NCBI GenBank assembly: GCA_016858145.1
Contig: JAEHOE010000010.1
Coordinates: 558,001-622,000 of the forward strand
From: Edaphochlamys debaryana
Lineage: Eukaryota > Chlorophyta > Chlorophyceae > Chlamydomonadales
DNA length: 64,000 nucleotides
Direction: 5' to 3'
The notes under the pieces were generated by a model, which had not been told where the DNA came from, searched no databases, and saw nothing but the letters and a program-made list of their open reading frames with translations. The position numbers were made by a program, and so were the translations under genes. Shown in pieces: positions 22,354 through 32,632 of this stretch; within the stretch, counting starts at the first letter, position 1; the number at the start of each line of letters is the position of its first letter.

Positions 22354-25300
22354 ATGAGCTCCCCCCTGCGCCACAGAGCCGGCCGGCGCTCCAACCGGCT
22401 TCGTGCAACGGCCGAGGAGGAGCCCGGGTAAGCCTTACGCGGCCACGGAGCAAAGCTAGAGGTTGTGCGACAGCTCACGGTACCGGTACCTTCGCCGCAC
22501 CTTTTGCACTACCCCAAGGCCCTTCCCCTCCCCTCTTCCTCTCCGTCCCATGCGCCTTGGTCGGCAGGGTCCCATCAGTCGGGGACGCTCCCGCGGCCGC
22601 CGCCAAGGGCCGCCGGGGCCGCGCCAAGGCCCAACCCGCACCGGCCGTCGACGCTGCCATGTCAGACGGAAAGGCCGAGGTGGAGGCGCCACCGGGTGAG
22701 GGGCCATGCGGTGGCCCGTACAGGTGCTAGGAGCGGCAGGCCTGTGAGGATGACAAGTTTGCCTGGAGGAACCCGACAGGTGCAGCCCCTCCTTCGACAC
22801 AGGAAGGGCCCGGTTGCGGGCCTGTCCTCCTTCAAGCGTGCTTTCTTCCTCTTTTGGCTGAGGTGCTCACCCCCTCCCACCTGGCCCGCCTCTCCCTCGA
22901 GCAGCGGCTGAGGCCGAGGCGGCGGACGCTCCGGCTCCCCGCAGCAAGCGGGCGCGCAAGGGCGCGGCCAAGGAGGTCAAGGGGGCAGGGGAGGACGGGG
23001 AGCAGGCGGCCGGGGCTGAGGCGGAGCCGCAGGCGGAGGCCCGGGCTGCAGGCGGGAGCCCCTTCGCCAAGTTCGCCTGCGATGGCAAGCAGGCGGAGGC
23101 GGAGGCGGCGCAGGCGGAGGCGGAGACGGCGGAGGAGGCCAAGGCGGCTAGGCCCAAGCGGGTGGGTCCCACGCGGAGCACAAGGCCGGGTGGGGTGTTG
23201 AGGGTTAGGGGGCTGACGGGGACAACACAGAGGACCCCCGTGCGGGTGGTCAGTGCCCTTTGTTCAGCTCGCGTACTGCGGTCCTCGGGGGCCTGCGACT
23301 CCACCGCCTGTATGCGCTCACCCGTCTGCGTGCCATCCCGCTCCCCGCCCCCGGCAGGCACGTGCGCCTCCCAAGAGGGCGGCTGGCGGCGGCGGCGCCA
23401 AGGCGGCCTCGGGGCCCAACCGGGACATGGAGAACCAGCTCATGGTGAGTCATCAGTACGGCTATGTGTACGGCATGGTGGCCTTTGGGGAGCAGCTTGG
23501 TGTTTGGCATAATCTCCCACGATGGCGTTTGCGGATGGGCAGTGACGGGCGAGTCAGCAGTCCGCAAACTTGGGCCGGGTCTTGCGGTTCCTTCATCAAG
23601 GCTAGTTTTCTAGCGTGGAGGCTCATTCCGCGGCAAAGCTCCTGCCCTACCCCTGCTCCGCCCCACTCCCTAGACGCCTACCCCACCCCCGCCACCCCAC
23701 AGGGCCAAGGCTACAAGGCGGTGGGAGGAGCCGACGAGGCGGGGAGGGGGCCCCTGGCAGGCGAGTTGGGACTGTGGGCGCGTGGGGGCTCAGACGTGCG
23801 GCCCATCCAACGCCACGTCCGTCAGCCATAGCAACATGTAGGCCTGTGCAGCCCACCGGCCCCCAGGACCTTGCCAGTCTTCCCATGCCCAGCTTTCGCC
23901 TGTCCCTTGTCCTCCACCTCCAGGCCCGGTCGTGGCGGCGGTGTGCGTGCTGCCGCAGCCCTGGGCCCCGCCGCCGGGACTGCACGACAGCAAGCAGATG
24001 GACGAGCAGGTTGGCGGTTGGCGGTTGCGTAGTACGGCGATAGGGCGTGTAGTCTGAATGGCGGCCCAGCGGCTACTTGGGGTGGGCAGGTATAGATTGC
24101 TTTCCTGCGGCTGGGACAAGCGCGGAGTGAGCCTGCCATCACACCCCGCGTGCCCCGGCCACGGCAACGGGGCAGCCGGCTCCTGCATCAGTGACGCCTG
24201 GCTCCCTGCCGCTTGCGTCTCAACGCTGCCTTGCAGACGCGTGAGCAGGTGTACGCCGCCCTCACCACTGACCCGCGGGTCAAGTGGGCCGTGTGAGCGG
24301 GGCTCGGGGCGGTGTGGGGGCCGGCAGTGCGGGGCGGGGCGGGCAGTGCGAACGACAAAGAGCGGCCACACAGCCAGATGCCGAGAGTACCCAGCGGTCC
24401 TGCGCCTCTGCATCCCAAAGCGGCTCGCGGGACAACGGCTCCCACCTCTGACCTGAGCTGAGTTCCCCACTCCACCCTTTCCTCTCCGGTTTCCAACTCG
24501 CCAAAGACTCCCCCCCTGCCCCCAGGTGCGTGATCGACCACACCGAGATCGACCGCATCAACATCCTCCAGGTGGGGGGGGGAGGAGAGGGGATGGACGG
24601 GGAGTGGAGGGGAGTGGAACGAGCTTGCACGCACTGGGTGGGGCCCCGTCGCAGCAATTCGGCATACGGATACGCGGAAAGGAGCTTTGAGGGTTGCGAG
24701 GGTGGTGCACGCCTGAAGACGCCCTCCGCACCCCCCCCCCCTGCCTTCCCCCCTGGCAGGCGGCCCTGGGCGCCATGCGGCGCAGTGCGGAGGCGCTGAG
24801 GGCGCAGCACGGGGCGGAGGCGCTGGACTACCTGCTGGTGGACGGGAACAGGTGGGGGCGGAGGGGGGTGGGGGGCGCGCACGTGTGTTTCGTGGCACGG
24901 CGCTTGACGCGTCGCACCGGCATGGACTTTCCACGGGTGGACGGGAACTGATGCCCCCGGGGGAGAGGGGATGCTGGAAGACTGGTATGTGTGTTCCCCC
25001 AAGGAAGGGAAAGCATGAAGGGAGGCGGAACGGCGTGTATGATGCCCTCGAACGGTTATTGGTGACCGCATGCGCAGCTGCATGGACTCTCCTCGCCCCC
25101 CTCACCACCACCACAACCCTCTGCCCCGCCCCTCCCCGCCGCCTCCCCAGGATGCCCCGCGACCTGCCCTGCCCCGCCCGCACCGTGGTCAAGGGGGACG
25201 CCACCGTGACGGCCATCGCCGCCGCCTCTGTGCTGGCCAAGGCAGGCGGAAAAGGGGGTGGGGTGCGAAGGCCTGTCCAAGCTATAGCGGTCCAGGTGTA

Positions 25301-26592
25301 CCCCTCCTGCGACTGGCCGTGCCGTTGCGCATCCCAACTCTTCCATGGGCTTACCTCCTCACCGCTGGTATAGTTCCGCGCTCTTGTCATCCTGCCCCTT
25401 GTGCACTGACGTTGCACAGTCCCTCGCTCACCCTACCACGCCTGTCCTGCGCAGTCCCCCCACGCTTGCCCTTCCCTCCTGCCGCCTTTGCACCGTCGTC
25501 TTCATCCTAACAGCTTCTGTCGCTGCCCTGCCCCCACGCCCTGCCCATTTACGCCACCTGACCTTGACCCCGTCCCCTAACCCACTGACCCTCTTGCTGT
25601 CCCCAGGTGCTCCCGCGCTCTACCCCTGTAAATTCTGGTCTCCAAAGTCTCAACTCGCCCTTTACTGATTCCGCCCCTCACCTCTCGCCGCCGCTGCCTC
25701 CGCCGCAGGTGACGCGAGACCGGCTGATGCTGGAGCTGGAGGCGCAGTACCCCGGGTACGGCTTCGGGCAGCACAAGGGGTACGGCGTGCCGGCGCACAT
25801 GGAGGCGGTTGCGAGGCTGGGGCCGTGCCCGGTGCACCGCCGCTCCTTCGAGCCCATCAAGTGCGAGAGGGGAAGGGGAGGGGAGGGGAGGGGCACCGAG
25901 GCATGCAGGAAGGGGCCAGGGAGGGAGCAGGAAGGTGCTTGAAGCTGTGGGGTGGATCCGAGGCCGCGGGTACCTACGAGTACTCAATAACTAGCGCCTC
26001 ATGTCCCTCCACTAGTCTTGACTCATCTGCGCCTCCACTTCACCCCACCCCCCTAAGGTCGATGACGGGATGGAGCCGCGAGGCAATGCTGGCGGAGGAG
26101 GCGGCGGCCCGCGGGGAGGGCGCGGAGGAGGCTGGCGGCGCGGCGGCGCTGGCGGGCAAGGGCAAGGCGGGGGCCAAGCCGGCGGCCAAGGCAGCCAAAG
26201 CCAAGGCACAGAAGGGCCGGGGCAAAGCCGCGGAGGAGGACGCAACCACGCAGGAGGCAAAGGAGGAGGCACAGGAGGAGGCAAAGGAGGAGGTGGTGGA
26301 GGAGGAGCTGCCCGCGCCCAAGCGGGGCCACCGTGCGCCGGCCAAGCGCCCGGCGATTGGGGCCGAAGCGGCCCCGGTGGCGGAGGAGGCGTCAGAGGCA
26401 GGGACGGAGGCAGGCAAGCCCAAGCCGGGGGCTGCACCTCCCCGCAAGCGCCGAGGCGCGAAGCAGGCGGCAGGGGAGGCGGAGGCGGGGGAGCCGGGCG
26501 AGGCGGCGGGCGAGGAGGTGGAGGCGGCGGGTGACGCTGCTCCCAAGGCCCGCGGTCGCCGTGCTGCGTCCAAGCCCCGAGGCGGCAAGTAG
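22354..26592 (+). CDS. Ribonuclease HII (bacterial type), probably organellar, with long charged extensions
   Basis: Cleaves the RNA strand of RNA-DNA hybrids and removes single ribonucleotides from DNA. Twelve exons close in frame to 553 aa: 22354-22427, 22568-22695, 22905-23161, 23358-23444, 23703-23760, 23924-24009, 24237-24292, 24526-24571, 24760-24852 (probable last base 24851), 25151-25241, 25709-25860, 26058-26592. The start ATG gives an Arg-rich leader ([18 protein letters not shown]), then ~150 residues rich in Ala/Glu/Lys. The catalytic core has DEAGRG (Asp193, Glu194), LLVDGNR (Asp292) and [19 protein letters not shown] (Asp311), the four carboxylates of RNase HII. The GPLAGPVVAA form resembles bacterial rather than nuclear RNase H2A. 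A ~180-residue Lys/Ala/Glu tail with PKR, RKRR and KARGRR clusters follows; it is histone-tail-like and absent from bacterial enzymes. Two introns use GC donors (GCAG/gcgagt after 23760; AAG/gcaggc after 25241). A plastid or mitochondrial location is inferred. Confidence 0.92.
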
Positions 26593-27333
26593 GGGGCCAA
26601 GGGGCTGGTTGGGCCAACGCCCAGGAGCAAGCGCGCGGGGCGCGGAGGAGGGGTTGCGGCGGGGGGCAGAGGGACGTGAGGGCGGGCGGCACGGAGAGCA
26701 TGGACACCCCGCGTGGGCATGTGTGTGTGTGCAGCGTGTCAGCCCGAGGACTTCCGACCCCTGGGAGCGCGCACGTTGGAAGCATGGTGCAGGGGTGTTG
26801 ACATGCTGCGTTGACAGTTACCAGGTTTGGGCAACGGGCAACTCAGAGGCAGCGGGGAAGGGGAACTGGGAGACGAGGTTACGCGAGAGGGGACCCTACT
26901 CAGAGGAGGGCTGACGAGGAATGGCACCGAGGGATCGGCGCCGGGGCGCAGGCCTCAAAAGACCTCCTGCTGGAACTGGAGCGGAGCAAGCCTTAGGCTG
27001 TCAGCGCACTTGAGGACTGGAGACGATGGCAGGGTCGCAGCCGGAACACGGGGACCACAGTGGGACGTGGGACGGCGGCGGGCACTATGCGGGCACTCGG
27101 ACGTCGAGCGCGGCCTAAACGCGATGGAGATCTGCGCTTCGCTTGACGTGCAATTAGATGTGAACAGCCAATGCTGCTTGCTACGTCACCAGTCTATCTA
27201 GAGCTATTTACCGCGCCACTCGCGAACGTGCGAGAATGCCGGCCGACAAGCGGTGCCCCGCTGCGACACTGTCCGATGTTTGGCGCATCGTGCTACAGAT
27301 GAAGCAGCAGGAGCATCAACGCTAGCTCGTGCG
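26593..27333. other. 3' flank of RNase HII; no gene seen
   Basis: Probably RNase HII 3' UTR followed by unassigned DNA. No TGTAA was found on the plus strand. A short stretch near 26866-26890 (gggagacgaggttacgcgaga) resembles 28382-28402, hinting at a fragment of the X repeat. Confidence 0.4.
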
Positions 27334-27805
27334 GAGCGAGTCACCCGCAAGGCCAGGGCCGGGGCCTTGATCGGCGGGCGCAGGCATGGCATCGCTGGGC
27401 GAGGGGCAGACTGAGCACGACCAAGCTCCTCTGGGACCAAGGAGCCTGCCGACGGCCAGCGCGAGCACCTGAGCTCCGACGCGCCCTGGCCTTCCGAGCT
27501 GCGCTGCCCCAGGGCTCACCTGCGGTGCCCTCCTGGGCACAGGGGGCGACCCCCTAGTGTGCCCGGCCCGGCTTCGGGGGTGCACTGGGGCTTGGAAGCG
27601 GAGGGGGACGCGGGGCGCCAGGCGCTGGCTACGGCAGCTCCCGAACTGCGGGGAGGGGCGCAGAAGCCTGCCGGGCCTGCCTGGGCTTCGGACGGCTGCA
27701 GGCCAGGCGCTCAGCTCAGCGGACTGCAGCCGCTCCGCACGTGCAGGGTTCGGGGCGCCCTTTCTGATGTGGCGAGAGTGAATGCGCTCTTGCGCCACAT
27801 CGGAC
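27334..27805. repeat. Dispersed repeat copy B (5' flank of the intact tRNA, inverted relative to A and C)
   Basis: The reverse complement matches 15429-15659 plus 16353-16570 and 31254-31790. This copy lacks both the LINE of copy A and the 91-bp element of copy C, so it supplies the empty sites for both. It leads directly into the complete tRNA and is therefore the likely ancestral arrangement. Confidence 0.8.
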
Positions 27806-27889
27806 GCTCGTGTAGCTCAGTTGGTTAGAGCACGGGTCTTATGCTAATGAGATAGCCCGTGGTCCGGGGTTCGAGCCCCCGCACGAGCA
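27806..27889 (+). tRNA. tRNA with short anticodon-loop intron, probably tRNA-Ile(UAU)
   Basis: A full cloverleaf can be drawn. Acceptor GCTCGTG (27806-27812) pairs with CACGAGC (27882-27888), with discriminator A. The D-arm is GCTC-loop-GAGC containing the A-box TAGCTCAGTTGG. The anticodon stem CGGGT pairs with GCCCG (last pair T-G). The T-arm is CGGGG-TTCGAGC-CCCCG with the B-box. A TTTT terminator follows within ten bases. The anticodon loop is ten bases too long, implying an intron (about 27844-27853) just 3' of the anticodon. Reading C-T-TAT-G places UAU at 27840-27842. A G at position 37 next to U36 is unusual, so the anticodon call and exact intron ends are uncertain although the tRNA itself is clear. 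Confidence 0.85.
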
Positions 27890-28059
27890 TAGTTTTGCTT
27901 GGGGCGGCAATGTGGGGGCCCGGCTCTGGCTAACTACAAAAGGCCCCGCCAAAAAGATCGATATGGTCCAGCCCAGACCCCCTTCATGCACCAGGGCAGG
28001 GGGCGGAGGGCAGAGCAGCGCCGGAGGAGACTGCGCCGGAACGGGCAGGCGGAGTGGGC

Positions 28060-28565
28060 GGGGGTGTCGGTCGCTGGGAGGTGCAGAGGGCGGTGGTGCC
28101 GGGTGGCAGGCGAGGTGGTGGGTGTCGGGTGATGGGCGCAGTATGCCAGACACTTCATGCCCGCACCAGGGCAGGGCAGACTACGGAGTACCTGGCAAAT
28201 GCCACGGCGGAAAGGGACGAAGGGTGCAGGGCGATAGCGAGGAGTCATCTGGCGGTGGAAACAGCGCGGTGGCTAGTGCACCAGACGCCGGTCATGGCGG
28301 CATTTGCGGGGGAGAGCCGGGAGGCGCCGGGCAGAAGGGGCAGGCCTGGAGGCGGAAGGTAGCGCGGGGGAAAGGAGACACGGGAGACGAGTTACGCGAA
28401 AAGCAAGGCCAGCAATGCAACGATTGCACCTGAAGGTAGCGCGGGGCAGAAGGGGTGTAAGGGTCGAAGCGGAGGTGGAGGGGTCTTACCGGATTCTTGC
28501 AGGGTACCTAGGGCGTACTCCAAGGACTCGGAATCTTGGGAACCGGTGCACTGTCTGTGCTTTAA
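28060..28565. repeat. Repeat X, copy 1 (inverted partner at 32045-32530)
   Basis: Nearly identical over several hundred bases to the reverse complement of 32045-32530 (for example cggaaagggacgaagggtgc at 28208). This copy carries an extra ~75-base block (about 28370-28440) bounded by the repeated ggtagcgcggg and lacks a ~50-base block present in copy 2. No open frame is conserved between copies. It is purine-rich on the plus strand. Confidence 0.8.
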
Positions 28566-30316
28566 GGTAGTGCACCCAAGGAGGCTGTGATGTCTTCCTG
28601 CCAAGGGGGATGCAGCTCTGGCACGGGCCTGGGTTGAGAGGACTGGACGACGTCTGGACGCCTAGTGCTCCACGTTTGGGCACCCGTGGCATTCAGCAAA
28701 TGCATACCACCGCCGAAGCCTCGTTCCTCTCCAGACCCGCCGCCGCACACAACTCCTTCCGCCTGCTCAGCCGGCGCCCGGCCGCCCGCCTTTCTCCAGA
28801 CGTTCCCGAGCCTGCCGCCGGCCTTGCAAGCTTCCGGCATAACTGTTAAAGGTTCGAGCAGGCTTGGGCAGAGGCGGGAAGCGGTTGGCCGAGAGCTGGG
28901 CGTTCGGGCAGACGTGAGACCGAGTCCTTGGTGGGTGCAGCGGCTGAATGCCGTGGCCATGAACAGCCTCTCTCGCGGGCTTGCCTCTTGCAGAGCCTAT
29001 GCACCACCCCTGGCCTGGGACGGCGGTACCTGGGGACAGGGGCAGGAGTGTTCAGGAGGGGGTCAACCGCTGCTACGCATCTATGCCTGACATGCGTGGT
29101 GGCACCGTGTTGGGGAGTCTGCATCCCCGCCGGCAGCCTCCATCCAAACTATCCAGTGGCCCGCTTCCTCGTGACCGGCCCGCGCAAAGGCTGCAGAGTG
29201 CTGCAGAGGCAGCAGACCTTGGGCACCTGCAAGTCTGGGCAGGCGGGCCGTGCAGCTCGAGACTGATCAGGGACAGCAAGGGGACAAGCTCCGTGCTCAC
29301 CCAGGCTTCATGCTTACCCAGGCATCGACGCCCACACACCACCACACCACCTCCATCACGGTCACGGGTTGGGATGCCTGCAAGCTGGCTCCTGCTGCCC
29401 TCCTGTCCCTGCCAGCTTTGTAGTCGATTTGGGCAGAGCAGTCCTGCAGCGTTCGCCTGCCAACTGGGTAAGTCCACCATGCTGCACTGCCTGCTTCCAC
29501 CACGCTCCACGCCCACCAAGGGGCCAAGGCGCCAATCGGAAGGCCAGCTCCAGGGATTTGCTGGCTCCCCAAGCCGCTGGCCTACTTCAGGCCTCATCAC
29601 CTGCCCTATAAGCAACCAATGAGCTGCGCAGCGGTCGGGGCTGCGTAGGCGCAGCCCTTGCTCCACCGTAGCAACCCTGAGACCGGGCCCAGTGGGTGGT
29701 CCGCCCCACACCCAGTCCACTGACGCCTACTTTGAGCCGGTGGAGATTCCCAGCAGTCCGCTACGCCTCCCTACTGCCACAATGGGCCAGCCTCCTGATG
29801 GTCGTGGAGCCCGGGCCTGGGCCGGGGGTTGAAGTCAGTCCAGCGGGTGGGACAGCGGGTTGGACCAGGTCTCCTGGCCAGTAGGCAGCAGGTACCTAAA
29901 TAGGGCCTGTAGCGCCTCAGTTCATGGCTCACACGTCTGGTGAAGGGGGGTGTTCGAACAGCCACTGGAGAGTGGAGGGGCTATTCGCATGGAAGCGGCG
30001 TTGTGCACTGCACACGTGATGGTAGTCGATGGTTGCATGAAGCTGTTACTCGTCCAGCTAGGTATGTAGCGGCGCACCTAGACGGACTAGCGCCGGTGAC
30101 ACCAAAAGGGACTCTGGGTGAGGCTGCCGGGCCTGCGTGAGGCTGCTTGAGCCGCTCCAGGCACGTCAGTATGCTACCACACCATAGCCTCCGTGCCGCA
30201 CGCGAGCAACGAGGCAATCTGGCACTGCACGGAGCGGTAGGATCCCCTCGCCACGATGAGCCAGCGTCCTGACCGGCGTGGGCTCGGGCCTGGGGGGGAG
30301 TGCCTTGAACCTGGCG
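28566..30316. other. Gene-free region between repeats
   Basis: About 1.7 kb with no splice-supported coding frame, RNA gene or clear repeat that I can recognise. Long open frames here lack family motifs and reflect GC content. Confidence 0.4.
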
Positions 30317-31219
30317 GGATGAATGGACGGCCACTGCAGCAGTGTCCTGGCCGGCAGGTACCGCCTCCCGCCGCTGCAGCCCACCGTACGGCCCAGCTGG
30401 GAGTCCGTGATGGATGCAACGCACTCGCAAAGCCGCACCGCAGTGCTGCAGCTGAAACTGCGCCATGACGATGCCTTGAGGCCCCGCGGGCCCCGTGGCG
30501 CCCCAGGACGCCAGACATGCTTAACGTAGGGGCAGCTTGGGCAGCTAAGGTTGGTTGCTGAGGAACAAGAAGGAAGAGGTCTCTGCCGCGACCTCATCGC
30601 GACGGTGCGTGCCGCCGCTGCGGCCTATTCGCGTAGCCTGCCGATATCGCTGTCCGCCACCACGGCCCCCGCTCGATGCAATCAAGGTGCTGCATGCTCT
30701 CAACAACTGGAATACAGTTCATTAACATTGGGTGAGACCAAAAGGCCCGCAAAAACAGTGATATGCGTCTGAATGCGGTGTGACCGAGGATCTCTTTAGT
30801 AAAAGGCGAAAGAGATATGCTTTGCGTTAACACCACGACGCGAGTTAAGCTCATTAGGGAAGACACTCCGACCCCGGCCCCGACCACCGTTCTCGCGACC
30901 ACCCCAACTAACCGATGGTGGGTTGATCCTCGAGGCTGCCGCCGCGGCCGGCTGTGGCCCCCGTGTGTCAACGCGCAACGCACGCATGTCGCACAGCAGA
31001 CCGCATGCACAGCGGCTACTACCGAGCTTGTCCACTGCCGAGTGTGCCCAGGATGTGGGCATGGCCGGGAAGGCGATGCCCCCGCCCTGCAGCGAGTACG
31101 GCAGAGTGCGCTCCCCCGAGCTGCAGGCCGGTTCTGTCCTTGACCCCACGCGCACATTCGCAACTGCCATGATGAGTCTCCGTCGACTGCCTAGCGTGTA
31201 TAGACCCCCCAGGAGCCCC
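30317..31219 (+). pseudogene. Decayed F-box/LRR-like gene fragment (copy C)
   Basis: Homologous to 14441-15390. The frame around 30400-30480 reads SWESVMDATHSQSRTAVLQL, then KLRHDDALRP, better preserved than in copy A, where stops have appeared. DLIATVRAAAAAYSRSLPIS follows near 30590. The amino-terminal part seen in copy A (14097-14408) is absent. Frameshifts relative to copy A and the lack of a start indicate a non-functional fragment. The protein family is uncertain. Confidence 0.35.
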
Positions 31220-31253
31220 AGACCCGTGCTCTAACCAACTGAGCTACACGAGC
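31220..31253 (-). pseudogene. 5' half of a tRNA gene, broken at the anticodon loop (copy C)
   Basis: Identical in extent to the fragment at 15395-15428: it contains the acceptor 5' strand, D-arm and 5' anticodon stem, then stops after GGGTCT. The adjoining aggagcccc is also shared with copy A, so A and C descend from a single truncation event. Confidence 0.8.
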
Positions 31254-31830
31254 GTCGGATGTGGCGCAAGAGCGCAATCACTCTCGTCACATCAGAAAGG
31301 GCGCCTCGAACCCTGCACGTGCGGAGCGGCTGCAGTCCGCTGAGCTGAGCGCCTGGCCTGCAGCCGTCCGAAGCCCAGGCAGGCCCGGCAGGCTTCTGCG
31401 CCCCTCCCCGCAGTTCGGGAGCTGCCGTAGCCAGCGTGTAGTCGATGCGTCTTAAAAGGCGGGCCTAGACTTGTCAGAAGCCTCGCTGCTGCGGGCTTCC
31501 GCCCGGCGGGGTAGCCTGTCCGCTACACAGCGCCTGGCGCCCCGCGTCCCCCTCCGCTTCCAAGCCCCAGTGCGCCCAGGGTCGCCCACTGTGCCCAGGA
31601 GGGCACCGCAGGTGAGCCCTGGGGCAGCGCAGCTCGGAAGGCCAGGGCGCGTCGGAGCTCAGGTGCTCGCGGTGGCCGTCGGCAGGCTCCTTGGTCCCAG
31701 AGGAGCTTGGTCGTGCTCAGTCTGCCCCTCGCCCAGCGATGCCATGCCTGCGCCCGCCGGTGAAGGCCCCGGCCCTGACCTTGCGGGTGACTCACTCCGC
31801 CTGCTGCCCCCCATGCTCGCCTGCTGTACG
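31254..31830. repeat. Dispersed repeat copy C (tRNA 5' flank)
   Basis: Matches copy A (15429-15659 and 16353-16620) in the same orientation and copy B inverted. Compared with B it has a 91-bp insertion (31437-31527) and has lost the short stretch where the LINE entered copy A. Confidence 0.8.
31437..31527. mobile_element. 91-bp TG...CA insertion with 5-bp target duplication (mini solo-LTR or MITE)
   Basis: The insert begins TGTAG and ends CTACA (5-bp terminal inverted repeat). It is flanked by CAGCG at 31432-31436 and 31528-31532. Copies A and B have one uninterrupted CAGCG at the same place. TG/CA ends plus 5-bp target duplications are typical of LTR retrotransposon ends; the length fits a very small LTR (TRIM-like) or a MITE. 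It contains a TTAAAA TATA-like stretch and encodes nothing. Confidence 0.65.
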
Positions 31831-32044
31831 TAGCCAGAAAGTAGGGCAGACGCGCGGCGGGGCCCTCTTGTCGACGGGCATAGGCGTGCGTAGCCACGTC
31901 GGCGGCCGTGCAGCCCGTGCCACGCAGCATGAGTTGATGGCCGCGGCACGACGGCAGCCTGAGCGTGGAGCACTGGGCTTGCAGTCCTCTTAACGTAGGC
32001 CCGTGCCAGAGCTACATTGCCCCCTTTGTGAGGAAGAGAGCAGA

Positions 32045-32530
32045 GACAGTGCACCGGTTCCCAAGATTCGTAGTCCTTGAAGTACGCCATAGGTACCCTG
32101 CAAGAATCCGGTAAGACCCGTCCACCTCCGCTTCGACCCTTACACCCCTTCTGCCCCGCGCTACCTTCCGTCTCCAGGCCTGCCCCTTCTGCCCGGCGCC
32201 CGCCTCCCGGCTCTCCCCCGCAAATGCCGCCATGACCGGCGTCTGGTGCACTAGCCACCGCGCTGTTTCCACCGCCAGATGACTCCTCGCTATCGCCCTG
32301 CACCCTTCGTCCCTTTCCGCCGTGGCATTTGCCAGGTACTCCGTAGTCTGCCCTGCCCTGGTGCGGGTCTGGCCGCGCCGCCTATTGTAAATAGCACGAG
32401 CCCGCCTCTCTGCAGCCCCAAGCCCCGCCCCGTACCCCGCATCCTGCGCCCGTCACCCGACACCCACCACCTCGCCTGCCACCCGGCACCACGGCCCGCT
32501 CCCCCTCCCAGCGCCCCACACCCCTCCCGC
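32045..32530. repeat. Repeat X, copy 2, in the 3' flank of the BTB gene
   Basis: Reverse complement of 28060-28565 at very high identity. It starts about 100 bases past the stop of the NHL-BTB gene, so it probably lies in that gene's 3' UTR. Either X derives from the 3' UTR and was copied to 28 kb, or it inserted here. Confidence 0.75.
32140..32144 (-). terminator. Candidate TGTAA polyadenylation signal of the NHL-BTB gene
   Basis: Minus-strand TGTAA about 490 bases past the stop at 32633. It lies inside repeat X and the same TGTAAGGGTC is also present in X copy 1. Confidence 0.35.
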
Positions 32531-32632
32531 TCCCCCTCACGGCTCCACCTCCCAGCGCCCCACACCCCCGGCCGCTCCGCCTGCCACCTCCGGCGCCGCC
32601 TCCTCCGGCGCCGCCTCCTATTCCGCCACAAA

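Noticed and set aside
27806..27889. tRNA as the head of a SINE
   Set aside because: The intact copy is followed at once by a TTTT terminator, and copies A and C share its 5' flank rather than a 3' SINE body, which fits segmental duplication instead.
28981..29720. Overlapping long open frames on both strands
   Set aside because: No splice structure, codon pattern or motif; expected by chance in such GC-rich DNA.
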